Shown one piece after another: positions 34,701-47,240 of a DNA stretch of 64,000 nt. The DNA comes from Prinsepia uniflora. Its lineage: Eukaryota > Streptophyta > Magnoliopsida > Rosales > Rosaceae. Below the pieces are notes generated by a model. The model was not told the origin of the DNA. It saw nothing but the letters and a program-made list of their open reading frames with translations, and did no database searches. How positions within the stretch are numbered: the first letter of the stretch is position 1; each line of letters opens with the position of its first letter. The translations under genes and the position numbers were made by a program. Location of the stretch: positions 33,564,693-33,628,692 of the forward strand of contig CM064875.1 in assembly GCA_032719365.1 (NCBI GenBank), in the 5' to 3' direction.

Positions 34701-34818
34701 GTCCGTTCGACCTCCCAATCAAAAGGTCAACAAATTGACCACACAAATCACAGGGTAAAAACGTCATTTTATTCAATATTTTACAATATTACATTTTCAG
34801 AACGTCCGGGGCGTTACA
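31793..34818 (-). repeat. 5' LTR of element B (3026 bp)
   Basis: On the minus strand it starts TGTAACGCCCCGGACG at 34818 and ends GGGTCCTGTCA at 31793. It holds the TGACG inverted repeat (34664-34687), a CGCG hairpin near 33335 and the short-inverted-repeat array (32397-32624). Confidence 0.95.
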
Positions 34819-34823
34819 CCATT
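34819..34823. repeat. Target site duplication of element B, right copy (CCATT)
   Basis: It matches 24170-24174. Confidence 0.88.
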
Positions 34824-35860
34824 AGTCATTGCCCAAGTCACCATGAACCAACAAACACTATCACTAGAAGCAAGGAGGTGAAGGTGAAATCGAAGAAGTC
34901 AGCGGAAAATGGGGGTGAACATGTCACTTGCGCAATGAGCTCTTCCATAATCCATTCGACGAGTGCATATAGCACTTTAAACACAATCTAGTGTCAAGTC
35001 GGCCACTGAGTTGAAGGATGGACTTTGGTGGTATCGTATTCGAGGTCCATCACCTCCAAAGGCATTGGATGGGGGAAGAGGAAGGGAAAAAGGCTTGATG
35101 GAAGTAAAGCTAATGTGGAAGTGGGAAAAGGATCTATGAGTATTTCTGGGACTCTCCAAATAAGGAGGGGGAAAAGCTTTCACAGTGGAAAGGGCCGAAT
35201 AACCACCACAAAGGGCGGAGAAAATAGGTGGATTTGAAGGAAACCAAATAAAAATGCAGCAGAAAAAATAAACAAAAACCGATAAGGAAAAAAAGAAAAA
35301 ACAGAAACTGCAAACTAAAAAGGAAAACAAAGGAACCAAACCTGCAAACTAAAAATAAAAACAAATAAAGAAAAATAGAGCAACTGCCCACTACAGTAAA
35401 AAGTCCAAGTCACTCTCAAGCAAGCACTGAGCCACAGCGGTCACCAACGAGCAGCACCACAGCGAGACGACGACCAGTGAGCAGCAAAGGCAACGAACAC
35501 CACCACTTCGAAATGCGCGAACACCACCACAGTCGACGAGCTCCACCGCAGTTGCACAACGACAAGTTTCACTGCAGCCAGAACCAAAGCAAAGCCCACC
35601 ACAACGAGACGACGGGCACCACAACGATGGCTAGCGAAAAGAGAAAGAACTGGAGAAAACAGAGAAAAGAGAAACATGGGAGCAATGGAGGGAGAGGGGA
35701 AGAATATGAGAGAAGAAGAATAGAGGAAGGGATGGTACCCCACCCCCCCCCCCCGGGCGATAGCTAGGGTTTGCAAAGTGAGGGTTGCCTTAGAGAGAAA
35801 ACAGAATCCAACAAAATTATGGTTTTTTTTTTTTCCAAACCGCTCCAAGCCTCTTAAGTA
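34824..35860 (-). other. Unidentified sequence, possibly the 5' part of the unit split by element B
   Basis: The minus strand resembles a transcript leader: T-rich and CT-rich stretches, then GC-richer sequence with a repeated GTGGTGG flavour. It may join 24174-23964 once B is removed. No frame could be assigned to a family. A C homopolymer lies at 35743-35754. A LINE 5' region or a retrocopy are both possible. Confidence 0.3.
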
Positions 35861-36514
35861 AACAAATTGTGGTTTGGAGAGGCTATAAACACCCTATTTG
35901 GACATATTAAATTCACCATACTCAGTAATATTTGATGACAATCAATTATCGATAAAATTAATGCATTAAGTGATTTAATTTATTAAAATAATATTATTTA
36001 TTAATTGCCACATTTAGTGTATCAGTAAAAATAATCAATATAATATGCCTAAATAGCATTACTTATTTTCAAATAATCGGTTACTATTAATTAGGTAATA
36101 TTTAACGGTAAAAGAAGTTAACTAAATATGTAGTGTTTCTTGAAGATACTCTCGTCCAACCTGAAATAAATAATGAGAACGAAATAATTCCGATTGAGCA
36201 TTCACTATTGAGTAGTAGCATTCGGTCTGAGTGCCTTAAACATAATAATAAATTCAGGACACAAATACAAGCAATTCAACCTATTAAAAAACTCAACAAA
36301 TGACCACCTTTACTTGTGTTTTGTTAATCTCTCTACTCTCATAATCAAAACATTCAGAACACACTCTTACAATTCATTTTAGGGACGAAATTATATAGGA
36401 AGCCACAATCGGACACCCGATCTCTGCTTCTCTCCTATAAACACCCATTTAACCATAACAGAGCCGAGGAAAACAAATTTTCGGCTGAGAAACTCACCCC
36501 AGTCCCTAAGCATT
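35861..36514. other. AT-rich intergenic DNA downstream of the mannanase gene
   Basis: It includes the probable 3' UTR of the minus-strand gene (near 36514 and below). I see nothing else. Confidence 0.4.
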
Positions 36515-39500
36515 TCACTGTCTATACATGCAAAAGTCTTTCAGATATCGCTGTTGTGGAGTCGGTCCCTTGAGTTTCGCCAACCTGCATGATTGTTCTG
36601 TTATCAGCTTGTAGGTAGACGGCCTCTCCCATGGCACAATCCCAAACTCATCATTGTACTCGTCCATTCCTCCGACGAAGAACTGCCACACTAAAGAGCC
36701 TGCCCCAGACCGGTCTTTCTTGGCAGATTTGTAAATGGCATCTAAAATAGCTTTGTACAATCTATCGCGCTGTGATGGTTCAAAGTCCTTGTTCTGGTTT
36801 GACAATCCATATTCGGTGAACATTACAGGTTTATTCAGTTCTTTGTCCCCGTCTTCAATGTGAGAAAGCACCCACTTGGACACAAATTTGAGGTTCTCGT
36901 GGAATTCTTTATCATGAAACCTACCCAAAGAGTAAGAATCAAGTGAATAATGGTTAGATGTGCAAGAAAGATACAAGAAGCGAGAAGATATGTGGCGACT
37001 ATTTTCTTGCTAAATAATGTAGATGTTAGGTTATTTTGGACCTAAGAATTTCAATTGTCCATATAAGTGGGTATGCATAACACGTTTGTCTATATTACGT
37101 GCACATATCGGTGCATGCTTCTAACTTTTTCAATATCTAATATGGTCCTAAGATTTCACTTCTCACATTGAAAAGGGAAAATTCAATATATGTAAACACT
37201 TACCAATGGTCAGGGTAAATATGAACTGAAGCAAAATCAATGTTTGGGCCGTTGGAGTTGCGAATAAAATCCAAACCAAGTCTGGATGCCCACATTTCTG
37301 GATTTACAGTCAACCTTTTGGGGTTTTTAGGACCATAAAATCCTTCCAGGCCCACAGTCACTAGATGCTTCTTGTCAATTGACTTCACAAACGCTGACAT
37401 TTCTTCTATCCAATCCTGAAACACTATGCCATACAATTAACTCCTGCTCTGATAGCAGATGATACAGCGGCTCCGCGCCCACCAACAGCACCCCCCACCG
37501 CCCCAAAAAAAAATTACAAAAAACAAAATTAAAGACAGATAATAATTAAGAACGATTAGAACCAGCTATTTCCCAAAGAGAGAAAAAATAGTACTAGCTT
37601 GCTACTAATTACTCTTCTTTTCCTAATAGGGTAAATAAAAAAGAAACACATGGAGGTTAAAGGATGGTTCAAGGGCAGAAAAATGCTATCTTGAAAAAAA
37701 AAATATATATTTCCAACCGAGATTCAATGAAAGCGAGAATATTTTTGGGAAAGCAATGTAATAAATCATGCAGAACCATGTAAGTCCTACTCGACACCCT
37801 TCCCTTCTATAGTAGGCACAACCAATCCCACAACCAATGCAGGTGACACTACCATACACCTTTGTATCAGCAAAAAATCATGTCAAATTAGAAAGAAAAA
37901 GAAAATGGTAATTTATTTGACCACAAAACATCAAATTTTATGAACATTATGTTCTGGAAGCTCCACAAAAGACATTAGAATCTCATAAAAGGGTATAAGA
38001 TACGGAGTACAATCAAATTAAAAGATATTAGAACTGTAAGAAAGCAATTCCAACAGTTGGCTACATACTTGGAGGGTGTCGCCTGAAGCATCAGTTATGC
38101 AACGAGGTTCATTTATTAATTCCCATGCGAAAATTGTAGGATCATCCCTATAAGCAATTCCACTCAGAGTATTCTTCCTTGTTAGGATAGTCTGAAGGAA
38201 AAGAAGACAACTAAATTAGAATTGATTATAAATCTTATAGACAACCAAAATTAATTCAGAAATGTTTTACTGGAATTTCTGTTATTTTGAGGAAACGAAT
38301 CAGTGAAGCACAAGTGATGACCTAGTCAGGATACAAGCAATGTACAAAATCTTTTTATCTCCGGCATTCATACTCTAGCAATCCACAAGAGTTATAAATG
38401 TCCTCCAGAATGTTGTTTTGATAAATAGAAACCAAAATTCAGAGACATCACATGTATCTCATAAATCCTAAATGCCACTATACCTATTAACCATTTTTGC
38501 TCAATGCTATAAAGTTAATAAACTACCCCACAGAATGCTTTAAACTTCAGTTGACCGTTAGTAAATGACCAGTACCAGTGGTATACGAGTTTTAGAACAA
38601 ACGTTAGAAAGTCAAAAGAAAGAAAGATATTTCAAGCTATCCATCTATCAACATCATTCTATATCAGATACAAATGGAGGTTCAGTATAACCTTTCCGAG
38701 TTCATTGACACCCAAAGTTTTTTCGTTCTTAGTCATTCTACCTTCCTTCAGTGGTCATTTTGCAACCAATAAACTCATATAACATGATGTATCACCATAT
38801 GATCAACAAGTATAACCTAGTAGAAACAGTAAAACATGTTGGCAGAAAATTTGTCCCAGTAGGTCCGTACCCTGCCTTCATGTCAAGATAAATACTCTAG
38901 GCAGACGTAACTATCATGAGATAATGAGAATCCTATAATTTTCCTTGTTAAAAAAATTGTGTTTCCACCTTCCCAAATAAACTTCTCACTGAAATACTAT
39001 AAACAGTTTTCCAGTTAGTAAGAAATCTAGGCTTTTGAACACTCAAAATGGCATCAAAGACTAGTGTAATTCCTCGGGGCTGTGTTTGGATGGGAACTTG
39101 AAAATACCAAGGGATTTAGGCTAAATTAGTTAAAAATTTAGGACTTCAAATTAGATGGAGGAATTTCAAAGGATTCATATTGCGTTTCTGGGGTTTGTAA
39201 GTCACTAGTAGATAGATGTTTTGATATGCTCAGTGATGCATTTGCTCCCTTGCTAGCTGCACATTAGCTACTTACAAATCTCTCTAATAATTGTTTGTAA
39301 TACATATCTTAAATATTGCCCAAATCCTTAGAACTTCGAAGTTCCTCATCCAAACATACCCTAGAAGAAAAGCAACAAAACACAATTACCTTGACATAAT
39401 TCTTGAAATACTTGCGAATGGATGGATCAAAGAAAAAGGAATCATTGGAAGCACTCAAACCAACGCCTTCTTCCCATGCCCACTTCACATACTGAGTCTT

Positions 39501-41100
39501 CCCACCATATGCTTGCAAGTTATTAACTAAGCTAAGAAGCAACCTGATTCCCTGTTGTCTTGCTTCCATAATGACATGATCCAAAGCCTGTCATAAACTC
39601 AAGTTAATATTAAAATAAAAAAAATAAAAAACAAAAAATGGATAAAGAGTATTCACTAATGTCTAACGGTCGTTCTTAAGATAACAAAAAGAATAGTAAA
39701 ATGAATTGGCAAAGCATTATCTTTGGTATTTTCATTAGATGTGCACCTTTGATTGTCCTGCCTTAATAATGTATTGTGAACAGAAAAAAAAAAATTGAGT
39801 AGAGAAAGTTCTACCACCTTAACAAAAATATGAACAGAAAAAACTGTATTTCTGGGCATGTCTCTAACTTGAAATTAGACCAACAACCAATAATCCTAGA
39901 GCCCGTTTGAAGACTATTTCATTTGTGTTTCTGATATTGGGGAAAGGAGGGATGAAGAAGGATGGTCTTATGGAGGAGGAAGAAAGGAATTAGATTGCAT
40001 GAAACAAAAACTTGAAAGTGGAAAACAACTGGAAATAATTTTCACTTTTCATTTTTTTTATATGCATTTTCACCACATCCCTCCCACCATTCTTCCCCCA
40101 TGTTCTTCATCCCTTCTTTCTCCCTTGTATTTTCCCTCTATCTCTATCACAAAAATAAGAACTAAAAAGTAAAAACCGAAAGGTTATTAGACGGACCCAA
40201 AGAAATTGAAAAAAGGCCCACAGAAGCTTAGAAAGTCATTTATCGCCTAATAATCCAAGACAGATTGTACGAAGTTTTTTTTCTTATGTAACCGCTAAAC
40301 ACGGATGATCATCTTTCAATGGCACTGGAATCGTAAACACATTTGAGTAGTCTTCAAGTATACAAACTCCTGTTTCTAGCATTTCTACCCTTCTGCCGTC
40401 CTGTGTTATTCCTATATTTAGGAAGCTAGCATCAGCAAGGAATCACCTCAACAGCGACCAGCATTAAGTTTGCACCTACCAACTTGCAAACCTTCACTGA
40501 TATATCAATCGTGTAAACAAGTGGAACCACATGATTACCACCCAAGAAAACTCCCAAATTGAAGCACACAAACAAGTACAAACAGAAGGGTGAAAAAAAT
40601 AATTCAGAAATTGATGCTCAATGAAATCCTAAGCCTAGAGATTCTGAAAACAAAACTGCCTATCTATCTATAAGAGCCATATAATGAAAAATATGAAGCA
40701 TTAATACCTTGAAAACTTGCTCATTGAAGCGACCAGGGGAAATCTGAAGGGCATTGTATTCGCCATCATTGAAGGCCCAAGTTCTGCAGACGGTAAGACC
40801 CATTTTGGCGCCGGCTTGGAGCACCGCTCGGACCCTGGGTTTTCTATACTCATCCACACTGTGGTCCATTAACCAGTAAGAATTCCATCCATTAATGTAA
40901 AATGCTTTGCCATCCAACATGAACTGAGACCCATTTCTCTCCACAAAACTGAACTTGGTTTCGTCACGAACAGTGCCCCCCAAGCCACCGAAAGACATGT
41001 AGATGAAAGCCACACATGACGCAAACCCAATAATTGGGTAGAACAGGCCATTTCCTGCCACTACCATTTTCTTATTTTTTCCACAGGACCTCAAGATCAT
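36515..41100 (-). CDS. MAN2: Mannan endo-1,4-beta-mannosidase (GH5), five exons, 443 aa
   Basis: This enzyme cleaves internal beta-1,4 bonds of cell-wall mannans (EC 3.2.1.78). Exons on the minus strand: 41100-40708, 39587-39390, 38191-38069, 37415-37204 and 36920-36515. Every intron is GT-AG and the lengths sum to 1332 bases with no stop before the TGA at 36517-36515. Residues 12-40 are hydrophobic (GLFYPIIGFASCVAFIYMSF) and look like a signal peptide or signal anchor. GH5 hallmarks are NGWNSYW, CRTWAFNDG, the acid/base Glu225 in WELINEPR, HIYPDHW around 303-309, and the nucleophile Glu345 in FTEYGLS. Length is normal for plant MAN proteins. An alternative start at Met12 (41067) is possible. 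MAN2/MAN5-type is my best recall of the subfamily and is less certain than the enzyme class. Introns 1 and 2 hold MITE-like insertions. Confidence 0.95.
39076..39362. mobile_element. MITE-like insertion in intron 2 of the mannanase gene
   Basis: The left end reads GGGGCTGTGTTTGGATGGGAA and the inverted right end reads AGGGTATGTTTGGATGAGGAA; similarity continues inward (GGGATTTAGGC versus GGATTTGGGC). A ~285-bp element with imperfect terminal inverted repeats and no coding capacity fits a MITE. I could not find a clear target duplication. Confidence 0.55.
39899..40198. mobile_element. Second MITE-like insertion, intron 1 of the mannanase gene
   Basis: The left end is GAGCCCGTTTGAAGACTATTT and the inverted right end is GGGTCCGTCTAATAACCTTT, resembling the common plant hAT-type MITE end GGGCCCGTTTGATAAC. 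It is about 300 bp with no frame. The ends are imperfect, so it is old. Confidence 0.5.
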
Positions 41101-43828
41101 AAAAGCCCCAAAATTTCCAGAGATGTTATAGGTTTTCGGACACCCTTTTGGCTCAATTTTAATAATCTATTGAAATTATTGATACCCAGATGAGATTGTG
41201 GTGGTTAGGATCTCAGATTCAGAGTTCAGACAGGACGGGTTGTGAAAAACAATCAATCAATACACCCAGATCCTTCACTGGCTGAAAGGGGTGACTCAAA
41301 TCCCAAAATAACTACAAAGCTCACATAAATTTATGTTCAATTCTAAAGGAGAGAGAAAAAACAGAGATAGGTGTGGATTGCTATTTTGGGTTTGGGTAAT
41401 TTATAAAGCCAAAATGGGAAAAATGAAGTCACTCCTATGGGCAGGCACTGTGAAAGAAATGTGGAAGGTTTCAGTCTTGAGACCATGTAGGGAATATGGC
41501 AGAGAAATCAGAGCTAACAGGTTGAACCTTGAAAACAACACAACAGTCAAAAAGAATGGGAGGGATTCTGAATGAAGTGAAAGTGAGGGTGGTGGGTGCG
41601 TGTGGTTGTAGTGTTGGCATCATCGCTTGAGATCTGATTGTTTCATTGATTCTTTACAGTGCCTTTCTTCAAGTTTAGTATTTCTAATCAACAAGCCTCC
41701 CCTCTTCAACACCCATGGGCCATGTGGTGAGATATCACCACTGCCTAAATCTCACCAACTATGGCAAAATATGAAAAGACTTAACCCAAATTAAAACGAA
41801 ATCAAAATGAAATACAAAAGCTAATCTTATTCTACAAATTCATTAACATTTTGAATCTCATAGTTGGACACTGCCATTTATTTCAAGATAATACTTATAT
41901 CTTATCCTTATCCTTATGATATTTTTTCTTATTGCTATTACAATTTATCGAATTATTTTTATATTATTTATTATTATTGAAAACATTCACTCTTTAAATA
42001 ATTATTTTAAGTTCATTTCTGTAAAAAGTTAACAAGAAAGGAGGTCAGTTTGGTATTTATATATATTAAATGCATCAACGATGTCAGTAATAATTAAGAT
42101 CTTAATTGTGAACAATTCATTTAATTGATACATAAAAATAACTAAATAGTTTTCAATTTCATTGATTTTTTTGCATATTGATCTTAAAATTATGAGTTAG
42201 GAATTGAAGTATTTCAATCCTGATATAAGTGTAACAATAATTAGATAAATTAAATTAATGATACGAGAAAATATTATTAGAGTGAATATTAACATCTTTT
42301 AACACTAACAATGTGATAAAAGCTAAATTAGTCTAAAATTGAATAAAACTCTAAAGAAAAACATTTTATTAATCTTCAAATGAGTTATGGCACGAATATT
42401 GTGATTAGAATAAGAAATAAAGACTTTTTCCACAAACTCCCACGCACACACAGGGGGTCCACAAGCCACTGCCATGATTGTGCTAATGATCTGACTTTTA
42501 AGTTGAAATAAGTGTACGGATTAGAGATTTTAGGGCTCGCAGTTCTAAATTATTCCGATTTTAGAGCTGTGTATGCTTCTTTTGTTTGATGAATTTATTT
42601 ATATTAATTTGTTATTTATAAATGAATTTTCACTATAAATATATTATGAACATATTAGCATGTTTCAAAATATATCAAACATTATAAATCGTTTTATTAT
42701 GCATCAAGAATAGGTGCAGTATTAAAACGTTGCATCATTTAACTGATGCAATCTTTAATGCAGTTAAAAACGTATTTAAATTCTTTAAATGCCCCCCATT
42801 AATCTTCATCTTCTTCCTCCCTTCTAAAATCCATCACATCCCCGATCTCTTTCCTCTCCTAAAAACCATCACATTCCCTATCTCTTTTGGATTAGACACT
42901 AATCTAATCAAGTTTTCATTCAAGAAGGATAACCAAAACTAGTAAGAGGGACCAAATTCCTCCTCACAAGCATTCTCAACCAAAATTTCGCCAGAAATCC
43001 AACATGGATTCAAAGAACAAAACCCAGAGCATTCAAATGTAGGGTATGCATACCCAAGAAACGAACTACATACAAACCCAAAAAATAACAACTCAAACCC
43101 AGAAAACAAAATAAAAGGGTGAAGTTAAAAAAAAAAAGCCTATAATCGACTTGGACAAGAAGAAGAAAAAGAAGAAAATGCCAAGAAGCGGCTTCTCAAG
43201 GTGTTTATACCCAAAAAAAATCTCGTTGGGTAGAGACCAATGGCTTCGAGGGAATTAAAGGCCCAAAGAAAATAAAAGCTCTGTCCAACCGACTTTTGAG
43301 CGTGGTGAAGAGGAAAGTATAGGCGGTGCTGACAATATGAAGAAAACATATGCAAATGGGAGGTGTCCAACGAAAAAACCGATAGCATGGGACCCACGGG
43401 GGCTCAACTAGACAACTAGATCAGCTTCCTCACCGTCTATAAATGGAGAAGAACCCAGCATCTCAAAGAACCAACAATTAACCAATCAAACTCAGCAAAT
43501 TGATCTCCATCAATTTCTGTACCTATGAAACTAAGGTTTCATGGTTTAATAAAGGCTGGCCTTTGTGGTAAAAACTGTTTCTTTCGACCTAGAAAATCAA
43601 GATGCGGCTTCTCTTATTACCTCCTCAAGGCATTTTTGAAATCGCCTAATCGTCTTCTTGACCAACAATGTTTTAATGGTTAGCCTCATTTTCTTTCATT
43701 AACTTTCTTTCTAACTAAGCATTGTCATAAGGTTAACCTCATCTGGACTGCTAGTTAATAGATTACCAATGAGGCTCGCAGAAGATTAACCTTCTTTCTG
43801 ACTAAACACCATCATAAGGATTGGTTAT
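41101..43828. other. Promoter side of the mannanase gene and AT-rich intergenic DNA
   Basis: The first few hundred bases would hold the promoter and 5' UTR. The remainder is AT-rich with no protein or RNA gene I can support. CTATAAATGG at 43436-43445 is a TATA-like sequence with no recognisable gene after it. Confidence 0.4.
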
Positions 43829-43985
43829 CACGACCACTGGCTCAAAGAAAGTCATTCCAACAACCAGCTCACAGAAAGTTCTCCCGACTACCGGTTTACG
43901 AAAAATTTATCCCAACTACTGGCTCACAGAAAGTCATCTCAACTACCGGCTTACAAAAAGTCATCTCGACTGCCAATTCATGGTT
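43829..43985 (+). repeat. Tandem repeat, unit about 27 bp, five to six copies
   Basis: Successive units resemble ACTACTGGCTCACAGAAAGT followed by CATCTCA, with 27-28-bp spacing and moderate divergence. The unit is a multiple of three and the local frame is open across it, but no protein family is evident. Confidence 0.7.
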
Positions 43986-45217
43986 GGTCACTCAGGTACT
44001 CAAACCTCATTTTCGACGTCTTTCCGTTGCATTTGAGTGCTCTGCCACCTCATGGCATGATTTCCAACTGATATCCACTTTAATTGATGATTTATGGAAT
44101 TTCTTGCCTAATATGGGCTTGAATGCGATAGGAATAATTCACTTTTCTGTACTTGTAATTTCAGTTATTACTCAGCTTCAATCTGCAGCTGAGATACAGG
44201 AAACACAAGCGGTCTCACTCTCCTAAATTAAACAATGAGGTCTATTTCTCCGCACTCTTGGAAAAACCTGCAAGAGCAATATGATTACCATCCTACAATT
44301 ACTAACGTGACCATCTTTGTTTTTCCAAATTAGCATTTTGGCTAATGACTTGTACTTCCATTTCCATTTCAATACAAGCCAGATTTTCTTAAGTAGTAAT
44401 TAGTACTTGGGATACACCATCCAAGAGTGAGTGGTTCACGACTTTCCATTTCAGGATACCATCTTTGTGCATTGATCCGAATACTTCTATTCCAACTAGA
44501 GGGAACCTAGGAGCACTGATCACTTGATGCTGAAATAAGATCACAAAATTAAGTATCATGACGAAATAACTTTTGAACATAGACTATGCTGGAAACAAAA
44601 TCGTTAAAGTCCTTGAAAAAGTCATAAAAAAGAACAGCACAAGCTAATCTTGTCTGCCTACTCCACGATCGCTTTGATAAAAAAAAAAGGTTCTTGGGCC
44701 AAGAACGAAACCCATTTAAACTGTCTAATAACAGCTTCTACTAGTGGCATGCCTGCACTTGAGTTAAGAGGCCTACTTTCTTCCTGGTCTGCCCATTCAG
44801 GAATCAACTGTGGCTAAAGTCCCGTCACACTCAGCCCATCCAACATCACTCTCTACACTTCTCCAATAAGAAGAGACCCTACGCGTGGTCCACCTCCTTT
44901 GCTTCACAGACCAGGTTCCATGCAGAGGCCTATCAAGGGTTGCATCGGGACATTTGACTCCTAAAATGAGATAAACATTTATGGCATGAACTCAATCAGG
45001 CACGCCCAGTGGGATTTTTTTTTGTGCATGCCCACGTGCAGGCATACTCAGCGATGCCGAGACGCTAAAGAGGGATTTCTAAAGGACCATTCGCAAGAGA
45101 ATGTTCCTGAGTTACCAACCACACAAGTTGATTTCAAGTACTTTCTCAAAAGCAATACACTTTTGTTTTTCAAATCAACCACATTGAAAACTGCTTCTCA
45201 ATCGAAGCCATTAACTC
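43986..45217. other. Unassigned intergenic DNA
   Basis: No convincing gene. CAGGCACGCCCAGTGGGAT at 44998-45016 resembles the gag-side junction phrase seen in some other plant gypsy elements, so a decayed fragment of another family may lie here. Low confidence. Confidence 0.3.
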
Positions 45218-47240
45218 AGTAGGGTCTCAACCCAAAATTACATCAAGAAACCAGAACGAGATTTCCATTCAATTCATAGAACACGAGGTCTCATCTCCAA
45301 ACCAATCGTAGTGAAATATCAATCATGGAACACGGGGTATCAGCCCCAAACCAATCATACGGTGAAACACCATATACGTATATATATATATATATAACCC
45401 ATCATTGGCATCTCATATGCCCAATCAATAACCCATCACGATTTCTCTATAGTATGCATACTACTCGGGTCTCATCTCTTAGTCTACCCCCAGGATCTAC
45501 GACATCTGGGAGGACCTGTCTCCGGACCTTGTCCTAGACTATATCATATCTCTCACTCATTGGCATGTGCTCCCCCTCGGAGTCACTCATCCCAAGTAGT
45601 GGATCGTGACACTCCAGGATCATCGATGTCTGGAGGATACTATTCATACGGGAGGGTATATACATATAAGTGTGAAAACATTCATTTCTTTCAAATCATA
45701 GTTCAACTAGGTCTCATACTTGAATCAAAATCCAGGATTCCTCGAATCCGTTTTAATTCTCAATCTCACAGACCTCAGCCCAAATTCACATCTCAATAGG
45801 GTCTTAAACCCGAATTCTCATTTCATAAACCACAACTGGGACTCAAGCTCGACATCTCATGAAATCAAATGGGCATCAAGCCCAATACCATAAATCAACT
45901 GGGCCTCAAGCCCGATACCATAAATCAACTGGCCTCAAGCCCAATGCCACAATTCAACTGGGCTTTAAACCCGATATCATAAGTCAACTGGGCCTCAATC
46001 CCGATATCATAAACCAATTGGGTCTCAAGCTCGATATCACAAATCAATTGGGCTACAAGCCCGATACCAAAATTAACTGGGCTTCAAGCCCAATATCATA
46101 ATTCAACTAGACTTCAAATCCGATAGCTTCCAACTGAAATGCGTCTCATGCCCGATTCCACATTTCCAAATCCAAAACCATTCCATCAAACCATTATAGA
46201 AATACCAGCACGTATAAGCACAGTCTAAAACCATAAATCTCGAAATACGTGCAAATACGTGCATACTAAACACCACAATCAAATGCACTCATGGCATCTC
46301 AAATCATGTTTATAAGCACATGTAAAACATTTATGCATGCATCGATTCATAAAACAAAGTCCACTCATAGATCGTCCAAATTGTGCCTCGATACGCGTAC
46401 CATACTAGAGTGTTACTAACTACCTCAATAACCTCTCATTAAAGCCCCCTAATTTTCTGGGATTTTTAACATATTTTAAAATGGACCCTAAGCCTTCGAA
46501 CACCCAAAACTACTCCGAAACGGTGTTCGATCGACTCGAAACTTATCCTAAAATGTTTGTTACATCAAAAGGATGATTTCATATGTTGACCTCATCCCCA
46601 AACAGTGCCCCATGCGCCCCCACACGCCTCCCAAAGGCGTTGCGCATGGAGCTCACGCGCCGGTGCACAGTCCTTCTTCAACCTCGCGTGAATCGGTCTG
46701 AATCGGTTCACTAGTTCATTCGGTCCAACTGAACCGACGTGACCGGTTAAGTGCCATATCTCCCTTATTTTTCATCCTTTTTCCTCTTTCTTTTCACCAA
46801 TCCTCTTTAATCTATCCTAGGGATCGTTCTATGAAATAAAATCCTAGAAAAACCTCCTAGAACCCATTAGTTCGATATTCCTCTCACGACCCTGTTTTTC
46901 TAGCCCATTTCCTGGGTTGCTCAGCTGTCCCCCGCCGTCCAAAACTATCTCTAAACATCCATACAAACCCCATAAACACTCCCAAATCATCAACAACATT
47001 CCTAAACATCCCTAGCCCAAATTTGAAATTTGAAATGAAAAATGGGAAGTTTCAGGTTTACTTTCCTCCGCTGTCCACAACGGCCCTATCGCTTCCTTCC
47101 TATGTCCTGGTCCCTCAGCCATCCTCTGCCACTGTCTCAACCAGCCCAGCTGTTGGTTTCAATCGAATTAAATGGGGGGGGGGGGGGGGGATAGGTTAAT
47201 GGGTTTTAGGTTCGAATGAATGAAGAAGATGGACGATGCA
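45218..47240 (-). mobile_element. LTR fragment, antisense (outermost layer of the right-hand nest)
   Basis: It is collinear with the LTR at 3624-6773 from about 4050 to 6190: GGGGTATCAGCCCC repeats, an array of GGGCCTCAAGCCC units (about 45780-46156), TCCACTCATAGATCGTCC, the phrase TTCTGGGATTTTTAACATAT and a CACGCGCC block. It stops at 47240, where a new LTR starts with TG. The left end (the LTR terminus) is missing. A run of 17 G lies at 47174-47190. Confidence 0.7.
45780..46156 (-). repeat. Array of short inverted repeats in LTR fragment
   Basis: About ten units of 30-35 bp, of the form CAACTGGGCCTCAAGCCCGAT, with arms GGGC/GCCC and a few decayed copies. Confidence 0.75.

Larger units (their letters stand above)
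24175..34818 (-). mobile_element. Element B: Ty3/gypsy chromovirus-type LTR retrotransposon, antisense, structurally complete
   Basis: On the minus strand: 5' LTR 34818-31793, primer site 31790-31779, gag-pol 31693-27234, polypurine tract 27212-27200, 3' LTR 27199-24175, and CCATT on both sides. It is the same family as element A (the two polyproteins differ by scattered substitutions). The two LTRs are 3025 and 3026 bp and look nearly identical over long stretches, so insertion was recent. The coding frame is still broken twice, so B is defective. Confidence 0.95.

Noticed and set aside
35441..35848. Antisense frame of 135 codons next to element B
   Set aside because: Low-complexity, C-homopolymer-containing region; translation is Val/Cys/Phe-rich without domain features.
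47174..47190. Runs of 17-21 identical bases (also 17216-17236 and 35743-35754) as functional sites
   Set aside because: Homopolymers of this kind are common in plant intergenic DNA and are error-prone in sequencing; only the G run before the 3' LTR of A has a clear role as part of a polypurine tract.
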